A stretch of DNA of 64,000 nt from Apostichopus japonicus. Its lineage: Eukaryota; Echinodermata; Holothuroidea; Aspidochirotida; Stichopodidae. Below, in pieces: positions 48,400 to 62,200 of the stretch (position 1 is the stretch's first letter; each line of letters begins with the position of its first letter). Where the stretch lies: the NCBI RefSeq assembly GCF_037975245.1, contig NC_092572.1, forward strand, positions 2,643,501 through 2,707,500, read 5' to 3'. The translations under genes were made by a program, and so were the position numbers. The notes under the pieces are model-generated. The model made no database searches and was not told the origin of the DNA. It saw only the letters and a list, made by a program, of their open reading frames with translations.

Positions 48400-50756
48400 T
48401 GAGCATTGCAAATGACTTCAGCTATAAATCGAAGCAAAATCGCTTTCCTTGAGACAATGGGCTTTCAAAACCTTGTGGACTTTGCTACCTTCCCGCGATC
48501 TGGTTCCATATTAGACGCTGTATATGTCAACAATCATTACTACAGGGCAACAAGACGCCATCCCATCGGATCGTCGGACCACTACTCAATTTGTCTCATG
48601 CCTAAGTATACGGAGAAGCACAGAGAGACCAAGCAGAGGCCCAGGAGAAGGAAAAGGGACATTAGAGACAACAATTTATGTATTCTTCGTGAGACCATAG
48701 CCTCTACGGACTGGAATATCTTCACGGAAACCTGCCCTACACTCAACGAACTGACTGAAGTGGTTTCGTGTTATATTCAATTTGTATCGGACATCTGCGT
48801 TCCAACTAGAACTGTACCAACTGCGGAAATGATGAAGAGATTACCGGCCGACGATAATATTAGACGAATGGAAGAACGAAAAAAGAAGGCAATTGAGGTG
48901 GGGAACAACGCAGAACGGAATAGGTTGCAGCGGACTATAAATAGATACATCTATAGGAAGAGGAGTGAACACTTCGAGAGGATAGCGACGGATTCCACGT
49001 CATTATGGAACTTTCTGAAATCAGTGCGGAATCCTCACAAAAATGATAACAAGGTCACCATATCGAGGGAGCTTGGATCTAAGCTAGACACCCACTTCGG
49101 CCGATTCAACAGTGCGGTTATAAAGGACATTTCTCTGAACTTACCGCACCGCTCTGTCAATGACACTCCTGGAATAGAACGAGATCAGGTTAAAAGACAG
49201 TTTGGACTTGTCAAGCGAGGTGTCGCATCAGGTATTGATAACATACCCTGGTGGGTTTTTAAATATTGCTCAAATGAAATTGCTGACATTTTCACAGTCA
49301 TTTTCAATGAAAGTATTAAACAGAGTATTATTCCATCTGACTGGAAACATGCCAAAACTACTCCTGTGCCCAAAATTTGCAGCCCTGCTTCAGTAAATGA
49401 TTATCGCCCAATTGATATATCAAGCATAGGGTTCAATTGTATGCAAAAGTTATTACTTTCGTATGTCACACAATCCATTGATGAACATGGTGATCCAAAT
49501 CAGTTTGCGTACAGAAAAGGTATCTCGTGCACTGATGCAATCCTCACCCTTGTCCATGGCATAGTGTCTGGGCTAAACTGTAAACAGACGACAATATCTA
49601 AAGTCCTATTTCTGGACTTTTCAAGTGCATTTAATACAGTCCTGCCCAATCGTCTACTAAATGACCTGTGTAACTTCATCGATGAGCCATGGCTCATTCA
49701 TTGGCTTAGGGATGTCATGCAGGGATGGTCGAGACAAGTTAAACTAGACAAAGGCTATACAACAACTTCTGAAATCAGAGTAGGAGTTCCACAAGGTGGC
49801 CCTCTATCAGCCCTATTGTTTACTATTTATACAGATTGCATTCGCTCTAATTCTAATTGCTCAGTAATTAAATATGCTGATGACACTGTTTTATCGTGCA
49901 ATATCACCAAAGGCTCCCACCAGCAAAATCAGCATGAGTATCAGGATTTTATCACTAGTATAGTTAGCACTTGCGACCAGAAGAACCTACTTCTCAACAA
50001 AAAGAAGTGTAAGGAAATGGTTTTCGAAAACGTCAATATTAAGCACAGGGGTTTAATCGAGAAGAGAGACGAGAGGACAATTATTCACAATACATCCGTT
50101 GAACGTACTTCCAGTACAATGTATCTAGGAGTCTGCATTGACAACAAGCTGACGTTTTCAAATCATATTTCGAAGGTATTAGCCAAGGTGTATCACATTG
50201 TCGCCACACTCATGTATATTGCTCCTCACTTTCCTGTCCATATACGGGAAAGGGTGTTTGAGGCCTCTATCTTGCCAAATATAATATATGCTGTCCCGGT
50301 CTGGTATCACTTTGTCCAAATAAAAGATAAGAAAAGATTATTAAGTTTCCTGAGATACTGTGAGAGAATCTTTGGATTAAATCATAACCTACTTAAAGAT
50401 AAAGTTAATACGGCTGCTAGGAAGGAATTTGAGAGGCTACTAAATAACATCCAAAGAAATGAAGGACACCCACTCCATTGTGCAATAAACTCTCTGTGCA
50501 ATAAGACAAACTACAATTTGAGGAATGCTGCAATAACTCCCAGATTCAGGATTGAACTTTATAGGAATTCTTTTGTTTATAGGGCGTCCATGTTCATACA
50601 GCATGGTGCTCTAGAACCATTGTTGCGATTTTGTTTTTCAGTGTTTTGTCTAGTATTTACTATTTTATATCTTTATCATAATTTTATTTATTTTCCTATT
50701 TATAAATTTTTAATGATTTATACTGGAAATAAAGAATTGAAATTGAATTGAATTCA
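48400..50756 (+). mobile_element. LINE (CR1/Rex1-group), 5'-truncated, open reverse-transcriptase frame
   Basis: A 781-codon frame (48406-50751) is uninterrupted. Residues about 1-70 are the end of the AP endonuclease, with IGSSDHYSI carrying the SDH motif. The reverse transcriptase (about 265-520) shows VASGIDNIPW, VLFLDFSSAFNTVLPNRLLN, VGVPQGGPLSALLFTIYTDC and KYADDTVL, so the catalytic aspartates are intact. A C-terminal region with YLGVCIDNKLTF follows. The 3' end is an AATAAAGAATTGAAATTGAA-type tail (50730-50755). The lack of stops points to a young insertion. The endonuclease N-terminal part is missing, so it is truncated and unlikely to move on its own. It interrupts the minus-strand transposase region. 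Confidence 0.85.
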
Positions 50757-51850
50757 TATAGTATAACTACAATGTAATCTCCCTTCTCTCAGTAATTATA
50801 GATGTAGCCTTTATATTTTCCTGTGAAGCCATCAGGTACAGCCTCCTCAACCACTCTCGTCAGGCAGGCGGATATGATGGATAAAATACAATGTATATTA
50901 TCCCCTAGTCAGCCTGCCCAATGTGCAGTTTTAATTGCTATTTTGCTATCAACGAGTACTGTTTCTAAAATTGTGGCCCCTGTACTCACTTCTGCTATAG
51001 AATACTCTATAGATGTATGAAAGTTTTCCATTCTTCCTTGTATTACCCTAGCTTACACTTCTGTACCACATTTTCTCCCCCATCCCCCTCCCCTCCCCAT
51101 TCATCACTCTATTAAAACCTATTTATGGGGACCTTTCGGCCGTAATACTGCTGCCTCCTTTTTGTCTGGTAGCTTGCCCCTCATATACATGCCTCGATGT
51201 TTTACTGGTGGGGATTTCTTTTATCCCGTTCAAAACTGACTACTTAAATCTTTAATGCCTGTCACCACCCTCCCCTCCCCCATTTCCCAACTGTTTTTCA
51301 GTAATATCAAGCACATGTCTATAAGATAATGCTACATTTAGATGGAGATGTACATTCTGCAGAATCCTGACTTTATTTTCACTGCAGTTGGTTGGGGAAC
51401 AGCTTCTAGATTAATCTAAGTATTGAAAATTGGGAAAGAAAATAACAAGGAAGTTATGAAAGTTCATTTAAGAAAGCAGTTTGATATGTTTGAAAGTACC
51501 TATCACAAGCGTTTTCTCTTGTAACAAAAAATGCTGCCCTACCAACAAAAATGGCAAAATATAAGGATGTCATTTACTGTCAAACATATGAGCTATGACT
51601 CTGAGAATATAGATAGATAGGTGGAAGCACATAATATTGGGCAAAATGACATGTAAACATCTTATGCTTGTTATTCTGGATTTTTCATGATGTACCACAG
51701 ATAAAAGTTAATATAGCCCTAGCCTACGCCTAACTTTATCGTCGCCTTACCTAATTTAGGCCCTAACTAACTGAACGAAATTATAAAAATTAGCCTACTG
51801 TAATAATACCAAGTTAGTCCTTGTAGTAGGCCTAGGCCAGAAAATACACT
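50757..51850. other. Transposon interior, no clear gene
   Basis: Probably intron or decayed coding sequence of the minus-strand transposase gene. A frame pair near 50823-51020 exists on both strands, but no motif decides between them. Confidence 0.3.
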
Positions 51851-51854
51851 TACT

Positions 51855-52110
51855 CTTTTCCGATCCAGCTTCGCAACTACTGGTCTACTTGTTTCTATAT
51901 CTCCTCGAGATTTGAAGATACTTTCTCCAAATAGAGAAGGAACGGCATTGTCTTGTAGACGGCGAGCTGTGGGTGTTCCAAGTCCAAGTTGCGCGGATAG
52001 GCGATAGGAATCGAAACTTTAACTGGTGAAGGGCGCACTGCACACATAAGATTCCTCGAAGGTCCAAGCCAATCTGTACTTAGGCAGCTAGGCTGGCTGA
52101 GTGCACTGGT
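51855..52110 (-). pseudogene. THAP zinc-finger relic, start of transposase
   Basis: Minus-strand frames give TDWLGPSRNL (the DW.P stretch) and YVCSAPFTS, stop, SFDSYRLSAQLGLGTPTARR then LQDNAVPSLF, before a GTAAGT donor at about 51853. THAP domains have C2CH zinc ligands with a conserved W, P and a final CS.HF; here the histidine reads P and a stop follows, and the frame shifts once. It is the N-terminal DNA-binding part expected for the transposase of the TTAA element. Confidence 0.55.
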
Positions 52111-52440
52111 ACTAAGCTATCGCTGTATACAGTGTTTGACGAACACGAAACTTTCTTGTACTGTTGTGCACCCATTCTCATCTGATATTTTGTTTACTGT
52201 TCGTGACGTATTGTTTACGGCTTTGATCTCGGTTAGCATATTAGGCATATCTAGCTTTGGTAACATTGGCGGTTCCCCCCGTGACGTCATTATCTTACGG
52301 AATTAGCTTGGTTATTAACTTAATTAAAACAGCAAAGAAACAATTGTGGAACTCCAAATTTGGAATATAGGGTTTTGATATGTAGCTTTTCAATTTGTGT
52401 AAGTTTGAAGGAAATCTGTTACGTGTCACTTGACCTTTAA

Positions 52441-55400
52441 CCACAACCAACGACACTACCCACTAAGTGATGCACACTAACTCGTACGAACGATATGTAT
52501 TGTCGGCATGTATATATTGTACTGAGACGGTAAAAGTTTTAAAATTTATATAACTTTTGAAACTCGTATATGGAATATGAAAATATGGACTCTATCAGGC
52601 GCTTTCCCTTCGCTTGTGTATCTGTTTTCGTAATGTTGTGACTTTCTTATAGCCTTACAATATGGCGACGAGAGTGAGACTCGCACAAAGCTTTATATTT
52701 CGTGGATTCAATATTGTATCCACTGGCTGAAAACTAACTGCAAACATGATTAATTTTAACAAAAAATAAATAAATACCCGAGATGTTGACATATTTCAAA
52801 CGGTACGTAGGCAATACCTCGATGTCTTACGGCACAGTATGTAGGCCTATACTGACGTAACATAGCAACGAATCTGACGAAATGTGACCAGAAGTTGAGG
52901 CGTTTTTTATCCAAAATTTACTATTAATTAAAAAAATGCTTCCTAAATGAGTTTAACAAATGTGTGAACAATTGTAACAAACATTTCGTTCTCTTGTAGT
53001 TGAATGTTTATTGGAAGAGTACAGTTAATAAAATGCTCACCCCGCACAATGACCTCACATGGTGACCTTGCGTTCATGAGCTTTTACGCATCACGTTTTT
53101 GGTCAGTGAGAATCTGCTAACTTTGACTTCAAATTTATCTGAATTACTGTCTCTTTCTACTAAACGGGAACCACAGTATTGTTTCTGTTCCTAAATGCTT
53201 TAGTATGAGCCAAAACAAAAGAGGAACATTTTGTTGGCCTCCAGCTATGCATTTTATAGAATTACGTATTCCCATTGAGATCTGTGTAACATCTGAGGAA
53301 CTAAATGTATCTACAGTGTGGTCTATTAAGTAGACTTTATAGTCCACACACTTTAATTTGATGAATCTCAGCTGTTTAAAGAGCCATTTAACAAAACTAA
53401 AATGTGCTATACAATACAATCTCGACTGCACATCACACACTATATTTAATGTTCTGTGACATTTCAAAGTCAAATGGGTGCCTTTAGTCATTAAGCACGA
53501 AAGCTGGCAGTGTTAATCTTTAATAGATGGTTAAAAGTGAATTTGGCTGCACGTGGAACTATATACTAATTAAACTACAATATACATAGGCTACAAGAAA
53601 TGTTACAGATGACCAGTTCAACTGATATCTGCTTTACAGGTGCTCACGTTATTGTGATAATATCATAAATTAAACGTATACGTGTTATCAACACAATTAT
53701 CCTCTTAAGGGTTTGTCCATTGAGGTTTGGGGAGAGAGAATTTTTAATCTTGTGGCATGTTCTCTCAAATCTCAGTGGGTAAATGGTACTGTGAGAATGT
53801 AGTGGTTTGACTTTATTATGAATGCAGTGAAGCTTTTCTTCATTACCCGTTACGCAAAATCTGGTCAGTTGCGACTCAACTCTCTGAGAGAGAAGATGTT
53901 TGTAGGAGTACTCGAAGGTTACTTTGACCAAAGATAGAAAATTAGGTGTAACGAAGAGTTCGAGACTGTTAGTCAAATTTCTACCCATTTGATTCAATTA
54001 AGCCCTTTAGGGAAAGTAGGATGTAGAAGGCAATATGGTAAATGGATGTACGGAAAGGTTAACAAAACGATGAGTAGACTAAATGAAAGGAAAGCGATTA
54101 TATTAAAGATTCCACCCGGCCGAGGGTAGTCTTTATAAACACGTATGTTATAATAATCGAAAGTTTTGTGTTGAGGATCAATGGGTTATAGGTGATACGT
54201 TGATGAATACAGATTATAAGAGTTTTCTCTAGCTTCTTCTTAGGGTTTTTATGTAATGTTTATGACATCCAGATTAAAGATAGACATTGCATATGTGTGT
54301 GTCGGCTTGTGGCCAATTATCGGTGTGACATTCTGAGGTGTACTCAAACAAAATCTCTGTACATATTGTAAGTACACATAAAAGAAGAACAATATACTAC
54401 AAAATGAGAAACTCCTGCTTATCGTCTTTCAAGCATTCAGACTCTATCTCACAGTAACTGATTTAACTAAAAGGATCCGGAAACCTCAGGGTTACATACC
54501 GGTGCCTGTAACATTGAAAGTTTGTCGGCATTACCATACTCTTCTGTTTTTGTTAGTTCTATGTCATATTGATGTGAATATAAAGTAAGAGCCCACCTTG
54601 ATAAGTTTGCAGCTGCTAAGGTCGGTCACCTGTTGTAGGTCATTATATAGTCATGGTTTATTATCTGTTACCAAACTGAAGTTTAGACCATAGAACTACT
54701 TGTGTGTCTTGAGCTTAATTCTTTTCACTCACTGATAACACACGTAACACCAATGCTATAGATCTCATCCATATTAGGTCATATATGAGAAATTAAACTT
54801 TCAATACCGTGTGCTGATGCATTGCATGTCAGTTTTGTACCTTTACATTATAACGAATCGATCTCTACTGAATATATAAGTTTGTTCTGGCCCCTACCAA
54901 TGGTTCGACACAATAAGATGGGTCAAAAATCAAACGACCAAGTACGTTTGGAAACTTAGCAAATGTGTTATGTTTAACTTGCCACTGGTAATAGATGTTA
55001 TTTACATAATATAATTCACTGAAATATCAAAACCAAACAGTACAAAACAAGAAGATATCACTGAAACTGAAAATTACCCCTAAACAGTATAAAATATTTC
55101 ATTATCCAATACTTAAGATACAACACCATCAAAATGCACAAAGGCTGCTAACCAACGAAACGTTAAACTAAATAAATAGGTAAATATATAAGTGAAGAAC
55201 AGTAAGAACAAACGGGTAAAATAACACATAAAAGCCATAACTGCATTAAACAAGGCAATACACTGATGATGGGTGAAAAGTTATTTGGAACAAAAATTTT
55301 ACTTTTCTATAAACCGAACTCTGGAATAATGCTCAGGCCGAAATAAACTGTGTGCTATTAAATGGAAGTCACTTGGAAGGAAATTGAAGAGAGAAGAGGA

Positions 55401-57055
55401 GGCCGCGTGGACATACTCCTAGTGGCTGCAGTGATGTAAGACTGTATGTTGACGATATCAAACATCTACGGATACACAGTTATGACGTGTAGTAGGTATA
55501 TGCAGCTGGTATCTCAAATCTTTGTATTGACCCTAATGGTGATTTCGACAATTTGCTTCCATATCCGACACTCTGAAATATGATTCAAGAACGTATCCCT
55601 TGCTTTCTGATGTTTTCAATATTACATATCATTAGCTGATTTGACATTGTGTGACTATCAGTCAATCTGCAATATTGAATAGTTCCCTTCAGATGCGCAA
55701 ATACATTTTTGGAGGGAGGAGAGACACTCTATTGTTGCCAGAAACATAGCGAAGTGTTAGTGTAATGTTTAAAGGACGCTATACTGACAAAGCACATCAT
55801 ACAAACAAATACTGAAAGTCAATGCACTTTTCCAGCGATCTTCTATTGATATTCTACTCTTTGAACTTTTTACTTGCGCAGCAAGAATTCCTGCCAAGGC
55901 TACCTGTTATTCATAGCATATATTGTCGCGTCAGAGATAGTTTAGTTTCCAAATTTTGAAACTCATAATGTTGTTAGCTTCATAAACCAAGCAATGAACT
56001 AAATAATTTAAATAAATTATACCTTCTGTACTAATAAGTATACGAACCTTGAAAAAGAAGTGTGGTATCGTCGGGGAATAATGAAATGCAAAAATGTGTC
56101 TTCAGAATTCTGGTCTTGCTTTATTTCCGATTATCAGCACAACTGTGATTAGTATCTGATGCCTATACAGCATTCCTGACGATGATCCTCAGCAAGAGTG
56201 TTGTAGCTTAGCCTATTGGTTTTCCAGTGGTAGGCCTAACGTTAGGCCTAGTTCAACATTTTCTAAACGACCAACCTCTTCCAAGTAGCTGAAGTATGAC
56301 AACCGTACGTTTCGATAGTTCAAGGAATGAGGCTAGTCCTGGAGATCTCGCTAAAGGTCTAAGATACAACTCTATTACAATAACTGAAAAATAAGAAGAA
56401 ACTCTCAAGTGATCCGATCCGATCGTAATAAAGTATCCTAGGATATCAGCCTAAATGTAGGCCTATGTTGTAACTTATTTATTATGTTGTAATCCAGGCA
56501 TCAAACATTAGCAATGGACTACCCTAACAAAACAAACTTGTTTGTAAAGAAAGATGAGTAAAGCATCCATAACTTTTCTGTAACGTTTCTCAGTAGCGTC
56601 TAGCCTACAGAAGTAAATGTGAACACAAGTCTTAGCCGCGAAGGTCTTAAATTGACGTTATTCACTATTTTTGCCAACATGTTTACAAATATTAACTGTA
56701 ACGCTACAAATACTACCTTCGTTACATTTTCAGTTGTCGTTTGCAATCTACAAACAACGTACACAGTATCATGTAAACATATTGCCCTTTTCATATATTA
56801 TGTACATCAACATTAGTTATTAGAAGACGAAAAGTCGCCATTTTGATTTTCATCGGGATAAATACAATCAAACAGAATGGAGGTAATAGAAACCGTCACG
56901 AATCCTATTCTTTCATTTGATTTAAGCCGTTTTTCCTCGTAAGGTTTGTCCAAACTCTGTTAAAAAAGGGATGTTTTTCATAAATGTTGGGGTGTAGAAT
57001 AGGAATAACTGTTTGAGGCTGTCTGTTAATTATTGCCTCATTAACCGTCTCGACC
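52441..57055. other. Gene-poor intergenic region
   Basis: About 4.6 kb of AT-rich sequence. Frames of 115 and 117 codons on the minus strand (53491-53144, 53997-53644) have no recognisable motif and are adjacent but not joined by clear splice sites. No RNA gene or tandem array was seen. Confidence 0.4.
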
Positions 57056-57300
57056 CAAAATTATGCCACAAGTATATTTAAAAGTAAGTGGGCCAGACGT
57101 TTCGATCCTAGCAGGATCGTATTCAGAGGCTGAATGACAAGTAACATAAACAGAAGGGACAAATGTCGCACAGAATACAGACAGGTTAATGAGCAGGATC
57201 AACACAACAGAGATAGATGTGAGAGGATTAGTAGACAAGATATGGAGAGAAGAAGGAAACCAACAGGGGAAGAGGAGAGGTAGGAGATTAACTGTATAGG
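57056..57300 (-). mobile_element. Penelope-type fragment with hammerhead-like core
   Basis: On the minus strand, CTGAATACGATCCTGCTAGG then ATCGAAACGTC (about 57132-57091) resembles the CUGANGA - stem II - GAAAC arrangement of hammerhead ribozymes carried by Penelope-like elements. The stem GATCC/GGATC is intact, but the core has T where the conserved G8 is expected. The flanking GGCCCACTTACTTTTAAATA and upstream A/G-rich stretch are also of this repeat type. Probably inactive. Confidence 0.45.
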
Positions 57301-58699
57301 GACAACAAGAGGATTACGGTAAGAGGGTAGGAAATAATTTCTTTTTCACCTTTCCTTATGTTCCCCATGTGAATGTGATATATATGATGTGCAACGACCG
57401 TAAAGCGTTACAAAATATCACATGAAATAAAATGTTATAAGGCCATATCCGACCACTCCTCTGTCTAAAACACCTCTATCTATGAAATAGTGGGTGTTTG
57501 GAGGATAAAGGAGAGTTACTGTGAGTGCGTTTAACTATTGACAAGAACACTAAACGAAATCAAAGGAAAGTGACGAACAGTCCATATATTCTATTTAGGT
57601 CTACATGCCATTTAAGTTGCCTACTATTTGCAAAATGATATCAAATTGTGACGCGAACGCCAATCACATTCTTAATGTTGTCACGGTTAGTGGTTTTGTG
57701 CCAAGCGACAATTCTAAAGTCGAAGAAATAATAATGTAAACCAATTAACATACCGCAATCAATCTAAAACTTTCATATATCCATGTTTCTATACAGAAAA
57801 TGTAAATCTGCAATCGACACAATGGTGAGACATGCATACTTAGGTGGCAGTCAATGTGACACTCATATGGAAAATCCAAATAATTCCTCATTGCATAGTT
57901 GAAAACTACATCTGGAAATCTTTTCCCTAAGTCAAGATATTGTTCCCTGAATGCAGTTCAATTTGGCTGGTAAAATCTTAGATCCTTCCCAGCAGTGGAT
58001 CACTGTGGAAGTATGTGATGTCATAAAGGTAAATTTTCTTCAAAAGCTTTATATTCCATTATGTATTTTTGTTTATATATCCTGGAAATATCTGAAATAT
58101 TTGCTTTGCTATCAATGTCCTCTGTAGTAAGGAATTAATCAATATGCAACTTGTTTGTAGCAATATTATATTCCTCTGTGAATAAGTAAGTAACTATAAT
58201 ACAGAAAAACTTATTATATACTAATATATATTTATATTATAAAACTATTTTCAATTGATTTCCGAGATGATATCATTCACCCTATTGTTGCCAGATCAAC
58301 GTCCTTTCCCTTTATTTTCCTGACATTCATCTGAGGTTAAAAGCGGTTAAATTGGTTGAAAAACAACATTGTGAAGAACTCTTTCCTTATGAGTGCCTTG
58401 AAGTAAAATGGAAAGTGCTAAGATGGAAAATTGAGCTATATAATTGTTGGAGTAAATGTAATACAATTAATATGTGCTAAACACTAGGAGTTTTGTAATA
58501 TTCTGGATGTCACTAAGGATGGGGTCCGCTGTGTCCATTATTTACGTTCGGGGGGATTTACCCTCAGAAGTAAACATGGTTGCACCCATGATGTGATAAC
58601 AATATGTTATCATTTCATGATATTTATCGACATGTTCTTCTGTTTGAAGTACTGAACACGCATATGAATGTTGATCTGTAAATATTTAGGCAGCTGCTT
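57301..58699. other. Intergenic sequence, nothing recognised
   Basis: AT-rich DNA without supported features. Confidence 0.35.
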
Positions 58700-59065
58700 T
58701 TAATGTAAAATAAACATGCGGGATATTATCAGGTTTACGGGATATATATAACAAAGCCCTGTGGGATATAATAAAGCCTGTGGGAAATAATAAAGCAAGG
58801 GTATATGATAAAGCAAGGGTATATCATAAACAGAGGGGAATATAATAAAGCATGGGGGATAAAATAAAGTCTTGGGGATATAAACTCGAAAGTGTGGAGA
58901 GCCTCTAATTGATGTAGAGTAACATTCGTCGAGTTTATGGCCGGTTCGTACAGTTAGTCTAATATATATATAGTGCAATATTTGTCAAGTTCATGGCCGG
59001 TTTGTACAGTTTAATCGTATATATAATGATATTCGTCGAATGGCCGGTTTGTACAGATTCATCAT
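58700..59065. repeat. Two small tandem arrays
   Basis: 58718-58885 holds degenerate ~20-bp units of the type GGGATATAATAAAGC. 58923-59060 holds three ~54-bp units with ATTCGTCGA and ATGGCCGGTTTGTACAG. Both are close to the 3' end of the minus-strand receptor gene. Confidence 0.7.
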
Positions 59066-59266
59066 ATCATCAGACAGTAGTCGACATCTGAAAAAAAAAA
59101 AATTCACCAGGATTAAGTATGATTAATACATTATCATCATAAAGTGAAACTAGAAAATATGGACATTGGCTGATATCGTATTTTTGCATTGACAAGTTCA
59201 AAATAAAAATGCATATGTAAAATAACAAATTATTCAACAAAATTACAGTAATTACAATATTAAACG

Positions 59267-62200
59267 TTATAAAATTACTTTTCTTCTCTGCTTCATGTCT
59301 TGGAGTTCTGTCAGGATTGCGGCAAAGATAGGCCTGGAGGAAGGATCTTCATGCCAACATAACTCCATAAGTTGGTAACTATTATGAAAAGTAACAAACG
59401 CTTTTGTATAAGTAGGCCTATGCTTCCTTTCGCTTTTACTTTAATTTACATAACATTTCTATGATTAATTTATTCTGAAACAAGTTCTTGATAAATTTAC
59501 ATCATAGTTATGATGAATATAAGTATTAAATAATGTATAAAGAGATAAGGGAGTGATGATAAATATAGATATAGTGATTATATACAAAGGATGATCTTTA
59601 TAAGTAATTGTTCATCTGAGTACGATTCTAAAAACGGAAAGTTTAAATGCATCTAAGTTATAATTACATTGCTTTTTATTGTATTTTTATTGTGACATAT
59701 ACAATTTAAAAGTTACAATTCAGAGGAATTAAGGTTTTATCTCTGAATAACCAAACGTCGTCGACTTCACAACTATGAAAAGCATATGCCTTCTACTCAC
59801 ATAGCATCTGGGCAGGCGATTGGTTTTTCTCTGCTACCGATAAGTTGAACGTAACTCTTGGAAGCAGCATCTCCAGACATCTTAGACGCATCCAACCCTA
59901 AAGGTCGATAAAAGTACGAGACACCGCAGATATTCTACTTGTTTCTATCTTATTTCACTGAGGATAATTGTTTTTACAATAGTTCTTTTTTTATTTCAAA
60001 TCATAACCTTCATCGAAAATTTGCACAATTTATGACTGATATTGCAACCAGAAAATTTACATGACAAAACAATACTTTTGTTTATTTTTGGACGGTTCCA
60101 TACTCACAGTATGAATTTCTATGTATGAGCACATATAATCAAATAAAGATCGAATAAACAGAATGCTTTTAACCCACCATAGAAGAAAAGCTCCCAAAGG
60201 AGATTTCCAAATGCCCAGACATCTGTTCGAGTCGTATGGGACTCTCCCTTTACGATTTCAGGTGCGACTAGTTCATGAGCTATTGAATCCTGTAGTTAGA
60301 AATGATGTGTTATATTACAAGCATACTAGTACAATATTAAAACATTTCGACTGCTAGAGAGAAAGAGAAAGGTTATGAGGAAATGTAACACTGACGCTTT
60401 AACGAGTTGATGCCACTACTGCTTCTCAAACAAGATTTCAATTTTCCATATCATAATATCGTTTTGAACGTATTTTGGAACTCTTGTAACAATATGCAAC
60501 GAAATGACCGATTGTGTTGGCGGTGGCTTATTTCATTAAGTCCCATTTGCTAGATGTACTGATCGCTTCTACAGTTTAAGCTCAGTGTAAAGTATTTATA
60601 CTCCTACCGATTGAGAGCAGCCATATAACAAACATTCGTTTTCTCCTATAAGCCATCCGGAGGGATACACACACATTTCCATTAATTTAACATTTATGTT
60701 CCTACACGATAGATATAACTGGGGATATAACTAACACTTTTTTGTCTCCGTGTGCATACACCTTCTGTGATAAATCGCTTTGGTTTTGTGCTCATTTAAC
60801 TAGTTTGATTCAAATGCCATTTCATGTCATTTACAAATTGTAAAAATGAGAAAGCAAACTTATTTTAAAACCTCAATGATCTAAACTTGTGAAATTTAAA
60901 CCAAATTATGATAACTCGTACCTGATTGTATCCGTCTTTGATACCGCAAAGTTCCACAGGCGTGAAATCATAGAGCTTACAAACTCCTTTCTTGTCGACA
61001 TGAACACTTTCACATCGGAGAGATGGATGGCAAAACTAAATTTAACAGAAAATTGGTATATTTAATTTATCAAATTCATGCACGGATTATCTTACCACAT
61101 ACCAAATCCAATGGAAGCTGGTCACTTCGCCCAACAACCATTTCGCCCAACTGCAATTTCGCCCAACCTTACCATTTCACCCAACCTTGCTGGTCATTTC
61201 GACCAACATTGATTAAATATTATACTTCAATATTGGTCAATGTAATACGGAAACGTTCAGGAATTGTTAACGTTACGGGGTACGAACCGAATATTAAGGA
61301 AACTTGAAGTCCTTTAGTTTGTATAACATTAGTAAGGAAACGTTCGGGAATTGAACTAGTGAAGTAGAAAAAGTGATGTTATTCCACACCGATTACCCTT
61401 TGTATAATAAAATCACTTCCATTGTATGCGTAACCGCCTAAAGTAGTGTAATCCTCCCATTATACCCGAAATAACTCAGACTCTGATCTTACGGACATCA
61501 CTCTATTTACCTACCACGAAGTGATCTAACCGAAAGTAAATCAAATTGAACTAGTGAAATAGAAAAAGTGATATTATTCTGACTGAATATGAGTAAAGAA
61601 ATGGTTGGTCGAAATGACCATGCTGGTTGGGCGAGATGACCATGCTGGTTGGGCGAAACGACCATGCTAGTTGAGCGAATGGCATTTGGGCGAAATGCTT
61701 GTTGGGCGAAGTGACCAGAAAGCAATCCAACAATCATCGGTTATTATTTTCCTTTAATTTTAGGAAATAGCAAAATTAATCTTCTGACGCTACTTAGGTC
61801 AGTATCAATACCAAGAATAGGACAATTGTTACTTCCATCTTTTTTCGATAAGAGAAGATTGATTAAATTGCTCAATTTGGATTGCCAAAAAAAGACCATA
61901 GCCTAGAATTTCATATTTTGCAGAGATTGAAGTTTGAACAATTCGCTTATTCTTCAAAAGAGCTTCGTCATGCATATTGCCTTTAATTGTTTCCACCATG
62001 ACCATATCAATATCAACTAACGATAAAAAACTAGCACTTCATATTTCTCAACCGCAATGGTTAGACACAAATTGTGGATAATATTTTCCTTGTAAAGACT
62101 ATATGATGTTACAGAAAATACAAACTACATACGCCCTGGTTTGAAAGGAATAACATCCCGTTGCAGATTTGTTCCGCATATTCACGGAGTATCTCGTTAT

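Larger units (their letters stand above)
43595..52436. mobile_element. 8.8-kb TTAA-flanked TIR transposon, THAP-type (Kolobok-like)
   Basis: The left end AGGTCAAGCGACACGTA (43595) is matched in inverted form at the right end (52420-52436) with one mismatch. Both ends are flanked by TTAA (43591-43594, 52437-52440). A second inverted pair, TGACGTCACGGGGGG, lies inside each end (43735-43749 and 52275-52289). TTAA target duplication occurs in piggyBac and Kolobok elements; a THAP-like relic on the minus strand at the right end favours Kolobok. Inside are a + strand cysteine-rich pseudogene (44448-46241), minus-strand transposase pieces (52080-47124), a small MITE and an inserted LINE. Coding parts carry stops and shifts, so the element looks inactive. 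Confidence 0.65.
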
